From Pseudorasbora parva (taxonomy: Eukaryota; Chordata; Actinopteri; Cypriniformes; Gobionidae): a DNA stretch of 64,000 nucleotides. The first letter of the stretch is position 1; each line of letters opens with the position of its first letter. The stretch covers positions 50,580,615 through 50,644,614 of the forward strand of contig NC_090176.1 of assembly GCF_024679245.1 (NCBI RefSeq), read 5' to 3'. Both the position numbers and the translations under genes were made by a program. Positions 36,901 through 64,000 of the stretch are shown here, piece by piece. Under the pieces are notes generated by a model that was given only the letters and a program-made list of their open reading frames with translations, did not search any database and was not told the DNA's origin.

Positions 36901-39900
36901 AGTAAAATATCCAAAAAACCACCAGGCCAGTGTTATATATATTTTGTTCAGTTGAGTACCTACAATATCCCAAATGTTTCCAACGATTTGTAAATTGTGA
37001 GAAAAATGCTATTTTAACCAAGGACCGGGACGTGTCAGCATAGCGTCTGAGGGAGTCGCCTGTCAATCGCGTCATATCTGCGCTACCCTCGGTTTTATTC
37101 TGCAGAAGCTCATTTCTCTTAGCAGTGTGAACATGTCACTGCAGCGCCAAGCGAACGCACAGAGTAACGTCATAACATCATTTTAAGCACACTTAAATGT
37201 ATCTAATATGATAAACAGAGCTAGCCTGACAAGCCAGACCCACATCAATATGTTTGGTCTGGATACTCACCATTGACGGCTCAATCCGAGGGGCGGATAA
37301 ACGGCTGTCTGTCAAACTCCCTCGGCACGCGATAGGATAGCGCTGCACCAACCAGAGCAACGGAAGTGAAGCGGAGCTCGTTGACAGATTAAACATTCAC
37401 CGTATCCGGTCGGCAAAACTCAGAACACATCTTCCCTTCTTAAGAATGACTTCAGTGCCGTTCTTTGTTCTTTTCTCAGAGAAAAGCTTAACTCCAAGTC
37501 TTCCAGAGTTGCGGTCAAAGCTGATTCGAAAGACCGCCGTTCGCCAGCTTCTGTGTTTACTAGAAGCACGCAAACGCAACTCGGCCGTCGTCATTATGGC
37601 CCCGCCCACCGACTCTATACACAATGTGATTGGCCCGGCAAGAGTTTGGCGAATACAGCTCAGAAGAGTATTGAGAGTTGCTAGACGACACTCGCGGCAG
37701 ATTAGATTTGCTGCAGCTACTGTGCGTCTAGAATCTAGGCTAAAACAGAGCTGTTTCACCTTATAATCATGACTGGAAAAGCGAAAATAGTGCGAGCGCC
37801 CGGCGACTGTGTCCCTTCCCGTCATAATAAAAGTGGTCGCGAGCCTTGTGTTTGTGTAACAATCGCTCCAGCAGCCGTGCTCAGCTCCTCAACACTCGGT
37901 CCTGCTCTGCTTCACACTACAGTAACGTTAATAACCAATCGCTCCAGCGGCCGTGCTCAGCTCCTCAACACTCGGTCCTGCTCTGCTTCACACTACAGTA
38001 ACGTTAATAACCAATCGCTCCAGCGGCCGTGCTCAGCTCCTCAACACTCGGTCCTGCTCTGCTTCACTACAGTAACGTTAATAACCAATCGCTCCAGCGG
38101 CCGTGCTCAGCTCCTCAACACTCGGTCCTGCTCTGCTTCACTACAGTAACGTTAATAACCAATCGCTCCAGCAGCCGTGCTCAGCTCCTCAACACTCGGT
38201 CCTGCTCTGCTTCACTACAGTAACGTTAATAACCAATCGCTTCAGCAGCCGTGCTCAGCTCCTCAACACTCGGTCCTGGTCTGCTTCACTACAGTAACGT
38301 TAATAACCAATCGCTCCAGCGGCCGTGCTCAGCTCCTCAACACTCGGTCCTGCTCTGCTTCACTACAGTAACGTTAATAACCAATCGCTTCAGCAGCCGT
38401 GCTCAGCTCCTCAACACTCGGTCCTGCTCTGCTTCACTACAGTAACGTTAATAACCAATCGCTTCAGCAGCCGTGCTCAGCTCCACAACACTCGGTCCTT
38501 CTCTGCTTCACTACAGTAACGTTAATAACCAATCGCTCCAGCGGCCGTGCTCAGCTCCTCAACACTCGCTCCTGCTCTGCTTCACTACAGTAACGTTAAT
38601 AACCAATCGCTCCAGCAGCCGTGCTCAGCTCCTCAACACTCGCTCCTGTTCTGCTTCACTACAGTAACGTTAATAACCAATCGCTCCAGCGGCCGTGCTC
38701 AGCTCCTCAACACTCGGTCCTGCTCTGCTTCACACTACAGTAACGTTAATAACCAATCGATCCAGCGGCCGTGCTCATCTCCTCAACACTCGGTCCTGCT
38801 CTGCTTCACTACAGTAACGTTAATAACCAATCGCTCCAGCGGCCGTGCTCATCTCCTCAACACTCGGTCCTGCTCTGCTTCACTACAGTAACGTTAATAA
38901 CCAATCGATCCAGCGGCCGTGCTCATCTCCTCAACACTCGGTCCTGCTCTGCTTCACTACAGTAACGTTAATAACCAATCGCTCCAGCAGCCGTGCTCAG
39001 CTCCTCAACACTCGGTCCTGCTCTGCTTCACACTACAGTAACGTTAATAACCAATCGATCCAGCGGCCGTGCTCATCTCCTCAACACTCGGTCCTGCTCT
39101 GCTTCACTACAGTAACGTTAATAACCAATCGCTCCAGCGGCCGTGCTCAGCTCCTCAACACTCGGTCCTGCTCTGCTTCACTACAGTAACGTTAATAACC
39201 AATCTCTCCAGCGGCCGTGCTCAGCTCCTCAACACTCGGTCCTGCTCTGCTTCACTACAGTAACGTTAATAACCAATTGCTCCAGCAGCCGTGCTCAGCT
39301 CCTCAACACTCGGTCCTGCTCTGCTTCACTACAGTAACGTTAATAACCAATCGCTCCAGCAGCCGTGCTCAGCTCCTCAACACTCGTCCTGCTCTGCTTC
39401 ACTACAGTAACGTTAATAACCAATCGCTCCAGCAGCCGTGCTCAGCTCCTCAACACTCGTCCTGCTCTGCTTCACTACAGTAACGTTAATAACCAATCGC
39501 TCCAGCAGCCGTGCTCAGCTCCTCAACACTCGGTCCTGCTCTGCTTCACTACAGTAACGTTAATAACCAATCGCTCCAGCAGCCGTGCTCAGCTCCTCAA
39601 CACTCGGTCCTGCTCTGCTTCACTACAGTAACGTTAATAACCAATCGCTCCAGCAGCCGTGCTCAGCTCCTCAACACTCGTCCTGCTCTGCTTCACTACA
39701 GTAACGTTAATAACCAATCGCTCCAGCGGCCGTGGTCAGCTCCTCAACACTCGGTCCTGCTCTGCTTCACTACAGTAACGTTAATAACCAATCGCTCCAG
39801 CGGCCGTGCTCAGCTCCTCAACACTCGGTCCTGCTCTGCTTCACTACAGTAACGTTAATAACCAATCGCTCCAGCGGCCGTGCTCAGCTCCTCAACACTC

Positions 39901-41672
39901 GGTCCTGCTCTGCTTCACTACAGTAACGTTAATAACCAATCGCTCCAGCGGCCGTGCTCAGCTCCTCAACACTCGGTCCTGCTCTGCTTCACTACAGTAA
40001 CGTTAATAACCAATCGCTCCAGCGGCCGTGCTCATCTCCTCAACACTCGGTCCTGCTCTGCTTCACTACAGTAACGTTAATAACCAATCGATCCAGCGGC
40101 CGTGCTCAGCTCCTCAACACTCGGTCCTGCTCTGCTTCACTACAGTAACGTTAATAACCAATCGCTCCAGCGGCCGTGCTCAGCTCCTCAACACTCGGTC
40201 CTGCTCTGCTTCACACTACAGTAACGTTAATAACCAATCGATCCAGCGGCCGTGCTCATCTCCTCAACACTCGGTCCTGCTCTGCTTCACTACAGTAACG
40301 TTAATAACCAATCGCTCCAGCGGCCGTGCTCAGCTCCTCAACACTCGGTCCTGCTCTGCTTCACTACAGTAACGTTAATAACCAATCTCTCCAGCGGCCG
40401 TGCTCAGCTCCTCAACACTCGGTCCTGCTCTGCTTCACTACAGTAACGTTAATAACCAATTGCTCCAGCAGCCGTGCTCAGCTCCTCAACACTCGGTCCT
40501 GCTCTGCTTCACTACAGTAACGTTAATAACCAATCGCTCCAGCAGCCGTGCTCAGCTCCTCAACACTCGTCCTGCTCTGCTTCACTACAGTAACGTTAAT
40601 AACCAATCGCTCCAGCAGCCGTGCTCAGCTCCTCAACACTCGTCCTGCTCTGCTTCACTACAGTAACGTTAATAACCAATCGCTCCAGCAGCCGTGCTCA
40701 GCTCCTCAACACTCGGTCCTGCTCTGCTTCACTACAGTAACGTTAATAACCAATCGCTCCAGCAGCCGTGCTCAGCTCCTCAACACTCGGTCCTGCTCTG
40801 CTTCACTACAGTAACGTTAATAACCAATCGCTCCAGCAGCCGTGCTCAGCTCCTCAACACTCGTCCTGCTCTGCTTCACTACAGTAACGTTAATAACCAA
40901 TCGCTCCAGCGGCCGTGGTCAGCTCCTCAACACTCGGTCCTGCTCTGCTTCACTACAGTAACGTTAATAACCAATCGCTCCAGCGGCCGTGCTCAGCTCC
41001 TCAACACTCGGTCCTGCTCTGCTTCACTACAGTAACGTTAATAACCAATCGCTCCAGCGGCCGTGCTCAGCTCCTCAACACTCGGTCCTGCTCTGCTTCA
41101 CTACAGTAACGTTAATAACCAATCGCTCCAGCAGCCGTGCTCAGCTCCTCAACACTCGGTCCTGCTCTGCTTCACTACAGTAACGTTAATAACCGCATCC
41201 ATTAACATGATTTCTGCCCAAGTCCTATTTTCCACCGGCTGTGAGGTGAAGACCACATGTCCCAAGATGCTGCGCTCAAACTTGGCTTCATCAAACTACG
41301 CCTTTGTTTTGAATAAGTGCCCTCCAGTGGACGGAAAGTTGCATAGTGCACCTTTAAAGTGCTTGAGCCCCGATAAATGCTGCTCGCAGCTAAATTTGAC
41401 TGTTGTCTTCTTAGAGCTGCTTTACAGCTGAATTAGTCTTATATTTGATGAAGTTTGCATCACTGATTCTAATTACTACTGTGAAGCAGTTTGAATCGAT
41501 GTGTGTTGTATAAAGCGCTATAGAAATAAAGCTGACTTGACTCAATGTGTTCATATTTCCCACAGAGGGTGAAGCTGATGTATTACGGCGGTTTGCTGCC
41601 AAGTTTAAGACTCCAGCACTGGCTGTTTCCTTCACACAAATCTTCAAAGACTGTCAAAGTCACATGTCATAA
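21444..41672 (+). CDS. TRIM-RanBP2 chimeric gene, ten exons, 799 aa
   Basis: Exons 21444-21995, 24493-24588, 24680-24913, 27678-27855, 28148-28753, 34507-34665, 35289-35375, 35509-35612, 36165-36441, 41566-41672. Lengths sum to 2400 bases, each junction is GT/AG and phases agree throughout. Domain order: RING (residues 12-50), B-boxes (about 90-175), coiled coil (185-353), RanBP2-type Ran-binding domain (about 413-547), SUMO-ligase-type internal repeat (about 568-635), second Ran-binding domain (about 673-797). Exons 1-3 (552, 96, 234 bases) have the sizes of fish finTRIM genes; exons 5-10 follow the 3' exons of RANBP2. There is no B30.2 domain and no cyclophilin domain. Predicted role: ubiquitin/SUMO-linked protein modification or Ran-dependent targeting, possibly antiviral (inference). 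Caveat: the exon 4 donor (AAG/GTTGGA) is weak, so the TRIM and RanBP2 halves could be separate transcripts. Confidence 0.75.
22709..23362. mobile_element. Insertion with 8-bp TSD AGCCTACC
   Basis: AGCCTACC occurs at 22701-22708 and 23363-23370. The right end reads TTTTACTGTCTATG, reverse complement CATAGACAGTAAAA, like the repeat at 18828. Non-coding; lies within the pogo element. Confidence 0.6.
23530..23775 (-). pseudogene. pogo transposase N-terminal fragment
   Basis: Minus-strand frame with [19 protein letters not shown] followed by [15 protein letters not shown]: the helix-turn-helix region of pogo/CENP-B-like transposases as I know it from fish. No DDE part remains. Confidence 0.6.
24493..24588 (+). 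CDS. Exon 2: coiled coil, 96 bp
   Basis: 32 codons, phase 0-0, [20 protein letters not shown]...; acceptor TTGCCAG, donor CGA/GTGAGT. The 96-base size and sequence match exon 2 of finTRIM genes. Confidence 0.9.
24680..24913 (+). CDS. Exon 3: coiled coil, 234 bp
   Basis: 78 codons, phase 0-0. Starts [18 protein letters not shown] and ends DHIHFLQ, the family-typical end of the 234-base finTRIM exon 3. Heptad-like spacing of Leu/Ile/Val through residues 217-294 supports the coiled coil. Donor CAG/GTTTGT. Confidence 0.9.
24985..25040 (+). mobile_element. Tc1 remnant, 5' piece (continues at 27522)
   Basis: GAAGTGAATAACACTGACTA... matches the 5' region of the element at 34808. It is interrupted at a TA by the element 25041-27521 and resumes as TAAATATTAGGCAG... 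to about 27600, where it jumps to the 3' terminus ATGCCTGATCAGC. Confidence 0.75.
25413..26389. mobile_element. hAT-type element with TSD CTGGGCAA
   Basis: TAAGGGTGTCCCC at the left and GGGGTCACCCCTA at the right, flanked by exact 8-bp repeats CTGGGCAA (25405-25412, 26390-26397). Non-autonomous, 977 bp. Contains three tandem copies of a 41-base unit with GGACTGAAGCTCAGCGCCGT at about 25840-25960. Younger than the Tc1 element it splits. Confidence 0.92.
26387..26620 (-). pseudogene. Tc1 transposase fragment, catalytic part
   Basis: Reads [20 protein letters not shown] ... [15 protein letters not shown]: the second Asp and the Glu of the DDE triad. Its C terminus is lost where the hAT element begins and there is no first Asp in frame. 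Confidence 0.85.
27008..27205 (-). pseudogene. Tc1 transposase fragment, N-terminal helix-turn-helix
   Basis: [20 protein letters not shown] ... [20 protein letters not shown], the paired-type DNA-binding start of a Tc1 transposase; out of frame with the catalytic part at 26387-26620. Confidence 0.85.
27678..27855 (+). CDS. Exon 4: end of the TRIM part
   Basis: 59 codons plus one base (phase 0 to 1). [20 protein letters not shown]... then helical sequence to IKIKSGK. It matches the finTRIM exon that precedes the B30.2 exon, so in an ordinary family member B30.2 would follow. Donor AAAAG/GTTGGA is weak at +3. Confidence 0.72.
28148..28753 (+). CDS. Exon 5: RanBP2-type Ran-binding domain
   Basis: Phase 1-1, 606 bases; acceptor CTCCTCCTTAG. 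Begins with an FG-containing linker ([12 protein letters not shown]) and LNQSGAS, then an acidic stretch and the full Ran-binding domain: [84 protein letters not shown]. Closest in my recollection to an internal Ran-binding domain of RanBP2, which lies near the 3' end of that gene's giant exon. RGVG and DFADGE motifs are intact, suggesting Ran-GTP binding is kept. Donor AGAG/GTGAGG; without splicing the frame ends 8 codons later. Confidence 0.88.
28777..29145. other. Intron 5 start, no gene; TA run
   Basis: AT-rich intronic sequence with a short TA microsatellite at 29090-29110. No B30.2 coding sequence seen here or elsewhere in intron 5. Confidence 0.6.
29147..29553. repeat. 51-bp minisatellite, 8 copies, in intron 5
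   Basis: Unit starts TTGAAAGGCATGTGATTGGC. Because 51 is divisible by three, frames stay open on both strands (17-residue repeats); these are not considered genes. Confidence 0.93.
29835..30228. mobile_element. MITE with long inverted repeats (CACTGTAAAAA)
   Basis: CACTGTAAAAAAATAATTTG ... AATATTTTTACAGTG. Inner parts also pair (TTACCTGGTTGCCTTAA with TTAAGGCAACCAGGTTA), so most of the 394 bp can fold back. Non-coding, in intron 5. Confidence 0.85.
30229..31214. other. Intronic, no gene seen
   Basis: AT-rich sequence in intron 5; no recognisable exon or complete element. Confidence 0.5.
31215..32365 (+). mobile_element. DNA transposon with GGCTTGGGCG ends carrying a THAP-like exon
   Basis: TAGGGCTTGGGCGTCATGAC ... 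and GGCGCCCAAGCCCTA are inverted ends; GGCCATGTTGATGGC also pairs with GCCATCAACATGGCC further in. Contains the THAP-like start at 31364 and, at about 31893-32090, a separate dispersed repeat. Confidence 0.7.
31364..31561 (+). pseudogene. THAP-like first exon of a transposon protein
   Basis: ATG at 31364 reads [20 protein letters not shown], then LINFPPLLC. The opening with a C-x-x-x-C pair right after the initiator Met is the start of a THAP zinc finger; the later Cys-x-x-His pair is not visible, so it is partial or spliced. Only the N-terminal part is recognisable before a stop at 31559. THAP domains are DNA-binding modules of P-type and other transposases. Confidence 0.5.
32366..33529. other. 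Intronic; GC-richer stretch at 32590-33010
   Basis: Contains a higher-GC segment with CpGs and a CGCGGTGAGTAAA donor-like site near 32990. It may be the 5' end of another transposon; I cannot identify it. No supported exon. Confidence 0.35.
33530..34145. mobile_element. Dispersed element A, copy 3 (5'-truncated)
   Basis: Begins at AACGTAATCATCACGTCATC and ends CCACGTCAGGCTA, matching the 3' part of copies 1 and 2. Located in intron 5. Confidence 0.85.
34507..34665 (+). CDS. Exon 6: RanBP2 internal repeat (SUMO-ligase type)
   Basis: Phase 1-1, 159 bases. [20 protein letters not shown] followed by [20 protein letters not shown]. The PTxEQ...A..LKLP.TFFCY pattern is the signature of the internal repeats of RanBP2 that in mammals bind Ubc9 and SUMO-RanGAP1 and act as a SUMO E3. 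Only one such repeat is visible; mammals have two separated by a linker. Donor GACG/GTAAGA. Confidence 0.88.
34777..35176 (+). pseudogene. Tc1 remnant with internal deletion
   Basis: 5' end TACACGGATCAGGCAAAACA, then a start [20 protein letters not shown] and helix-turn-helix sequence ([20 protein letters not shown]), then a jump into the C-terminal region ([12 protein letters not shown]). Lies in intron 6; same subfamily as 505-1020. Confidence 0.85.
35289..35375 (+). CDS. Exon 7: RanBP2-derived
   Basis: Phase 1-1, 87 bases: [18 protein letters not shown]... matches the sequence directly after the internal repeat in RanBP2 (DEDFE.AVKKLNGKLY). Donor CATG/GTAGGT. Confidence 0.87.
35509..35612 (+). 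CDS. Exon 8: acidic linker
   Basis: Phase 1 to 0, 104 bases: [20 protein letters not shown] then LEEDSDG and SACVK. Low-complexity linker between the SUMO-type repeat and the second Ran-binding domain; identified from phase and position rather than similarity. Acceptor TTTCTACAG, donor AAG/GTGTAT. Confidence 0.72.
36165..36441 (+). CDS. Exon 9: second Ran-binding domain, first part
   Basis: Phase 0 to 1, 277 bases. [79 protein letters not shown]. Equivalent to the last Ran-binding domain of RanBP2. The usual RGVG is CGEG and DYADGE is reduced, so Ran binding may be weakened. Donor TCAG/GTATAC. Confidence 0.88.
37222..37742. mobile_element. Dispersed element B, copy 1
   Basis: TAGCCTGACAAGCCAGACCC ... 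GAATCTAGGCTA. A second copy lies at 50241-50722. Both contain matching open stretches (TSVPFF..., [14 protein letters not shown]) that are conserved only as repeat sequence. Inserted in the TTAA element. Confidence 0.75.
37868..41194. repeat. 74-bp minisatellite, about 45 copies
   Basis: Unit starts CAATCGCTCCAGCGGCCGTG and ends CAGTAACGTTAATAAC. Most units are 74 bases; variants are 73 (one G lost in CACTCGGTCC) and 76 (CACACTACAG). Overlapping short open frames across it are artefacts of the period. The block around 38770-39950 is repeated at an offset of 1183. Confidence 0.97.
41371..41543 (+). repeat. LINE-type 3' tail
   Basis: TAAAGCGCTATAGAAATAAAG ends a segment starting near GCTCGCAGCTAAATTTGACT; the tail is typical of fish LINE 3' ends. 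It lies just before the last exon of the chimeric gene. A related tail is at 51486-51590. Confidence 0.6.
41566..41672 (+). CDS. Exon 10: end of second Ran-binding domain and stop
   Basis: Phase 1 start, [20 protein letters not shown] then [15 protein letters not shown] and TAA at 41670-41672. It completes the C-terminal helix of the Ran-binding domain. In RanBP2 a cyclophilin domain would follow; here the frame ends and no cyclophilin sequence was seen downstream. Acceptor TTTCCCACAG. Confidence 0.87.
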
Positions 41673-42322
41673 TTCATGCAACCTTTGAAAAAGTGAAGCT
41701 GTGATGTGCACCGCCTAATAACCTGGGTCAGAGGTCACACTTAAAAAGTATTAATGTTACAGCACCAGATATGCAGCACCAGATATGCAGCACAGCATGA
41801 GTATCTCTGGCTATAGACTTATTTTCCTATGTGTTTTTCTCAGGTTGAATTTGTATTGATAGAAACAATATCATACTATACCTATATACATATATCATAC
41901 TTTATATTATAAATTACTTAGTTTGTCATAATTTCGACTTTTTGCATAGTTATGACTTAAACATTTTGACTTATGTTATAATTAGCACTTTTTATTTAAT
42001 AAATGACTTAGTATCGTCGTATGTTTTAATTTACTTTTTAAGGCATAATTTTGATTTTCATCTCAGAAATGAGTTAGTACGTCATCATTTCGACTCTTTG
42101 CATAATTTTTTTAAGTTGTAATTTTGACTTGCATCAAAATCATCATCATAATTACATCAGTACATCATAATTAGGCCTTTTTTCATAAATAAAAAACAAA
42201 TATAAGCAAATAAAGCAATACTACTATTTGAAGAAATTTTTGTTGTTGTTGTTAAAACCATTTGCTCAGTGACAATTATTTTTGCTCCATATGTGTAAAT
42301 GTGGGTTTTTCAGAGATCTTTG

Positions 42323-42328
42323 AATAAA
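42323..42328 (+). terminator. Candidate poly(A) signal of the chimeric gene
   Basis: AATAAA followed about 25 bases on by a GT-rich stretch (42353-42400), the expected downstream element. An earlier AATAAA at 41998-42003 lacks such a stretch. The 3' UTR would be about 0.7 kb. Confidence 0.45.
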
Positions 42329-42430
42329 TAAGATTTTTGTGAACACATTTACTGTGTGTGTGTGTTGGTGTGTGTGTGTGTGTGTGTGTATGTGTGTATC
42401 AAGGTTCACTTTTTGTTATTCAGAATATTA

Positions 42431-42461
<31 letters not shown>

Positions 42462-42701
42462 TATAATCCAGGATTGTTTTCATGTCGTAAATGATTAGTA
42501 CATCATAATTATGACTTTTTATTTTATAAATATAATTTACTGTCATCATTTCGACCTTTTTTGCATAATTTTCATTCATAAATTTACATTTTTGCATAAT
42601 TATGACTTTTAAAGTTGTAATTTTGACATTGTAGATCATAATTAACTTTATTTCATAAATATGACTTAGTATTTCATCATTTCGAGCTCATAATTTGATA
42701 T

Positions 42702-42848
<147 letters not shown>

Positions 42849-42879
42849 ATGTTTGCTAAATTATTTTTAGCGTCATGAC

Positions 42880-42964
42880 TTTTATTTTGCCTCTGTGTGG
42901 TGCGTTACTTCCGGTCAATTCAGTGAGTGTTTGTGGAAACGAGCGGCGGCTGTTTTGAAAGATC
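42880..42964 (+). promoter_or_regulatory. ccdc138: ccdc138 core promoter/5' UTR
   Basis: Short GC-richer island between AT repeats. ACTTCCGGT at 42907-42915 is an ETS-family site typical of TATA-less housekeeping promoters, 50 bases before the ATG. No TATA box is obvious at the usual distance. Confidence 0.5.

Positions 42965-64000
<21,036 letters not shown>

Larger units (their letters stand above)
36887..41353 (-). mobile_element. TTAA-flanked MITE expanded to 4.5 kb
   Basis: Ends AGGTGCACTATGTAGT and CATAGTGCACCT between TTAA at 36883-36886 and 41354-41357. Both end regions match the compact 200-bp element at 61711-61910 in the opposite orientation (for example CATGTGGTCTTCACCTCACA in reverse). 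The extra 4.2 kb consists of dispersed element B (37222-37742) and a 74-bp minisatellite. Lies in intron 9. Confidence 0.88.

Noticed and set aside
37446..37766. Conserved frame TSVPFF...[11 protein letters not shown], also at 50456
   Set aside because: Both loci are copies of dispersed element B, with frame-breaking deletions between them.
37868..41194. CRISPR-like regular repeats
   Set aside because: Units are contiguous without variable spacers and the genome is eukaryotic; it is a minisatellite. The same holds for 3822-7147.
37868..41431. Many overlapping 64-122-codon frames on the plus strand
   Set aside because: All arise from the 74-bp unit; frames shift from unit to unit and carry no domain.
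28148..41672. Decayed ranbp2 pseudogene
   Set aside because: All six exons are open, have usable splice sites and agree in phase, unlike a decaying copy.

Overview
Eukaryotic, almost certainly teleost and most likely cyprinid (carp/zebrafish-like) nuclear DNA. Evidence: multi-exon genes with GT/AG introns, a finTRIM-type exon layout, abundant Tc1/mariner, hAT and pogo elements with textbook target-site duplications, a LINE tail typical of fish genomes, long CA/TA/CT microsatellites and several minisatellites. No bacterial gene, CRISPR array, rRNA or tRNA was recognised.

Layout. (1) 1-20.6 kb: no host gene recognised; repeats and transposon remnants, including a 3.3 kb array of a 53-bp minisatellite (3822-7147) and a 19-copy array of a 60-bp unit (10561-11700). 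(2) 20.64-21.44 kb: a tandemly duplicated promoter/5' leader. (3) 21444-41672 (+): a ten-exon gene whose first four exons encode a finTRIM-like RING, B-box and coiled coil, and whose last six encode the C-terminal part of nucleoporin RanBP2/Nup358: one Ran-binding domain, one SUMO-ligase-type internal repeat and a second, diverged Ran-binding domain. It stops before any cyclophilin domain. All ten exons join in compatible splice phase to exactly 800 codons including the stop (799 aa). I know of no described TRIM-RanBP2 protein, and this is the main candidate for something new. (4) 42965-64000 (+): ccdc138, first ten exons, running off the window. In human RANBP2 lies next to CCDC138, so the RanBP2-derived exons probably sit at the original ranbp2 locus.

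The introns of both genes are crowded with transposons, many nested. Intron 7 of ccdc138 holds a Tc1 remnant (55759-60064) split by a hAT element (56699-59997), which is itself split by a younger Tc1-type element with an uninterrupted 331-aa DD34E transposase (58211-59206, minus strand). Intron 4 holds a nest at 46180-48978. Intron 9 of the chimeric gene holds a TTAA-flanked element swollen by a 74-bp minisatellite (37868-41194). Two minisatellites contain recent internal block duplications (900 and 1183 bp).

Working together: the two genes look independent in function. CCDC138 is a coiled-coil protein; the chimera, if expressed, would combine a ubiquitin-ligase RING with Ran/SUMO-machinery-binding modules, an architecture comparable in principle to TRIM-cyclophilin fusions. 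Everything was read by eye; no alignment, domain search or expression data were available.
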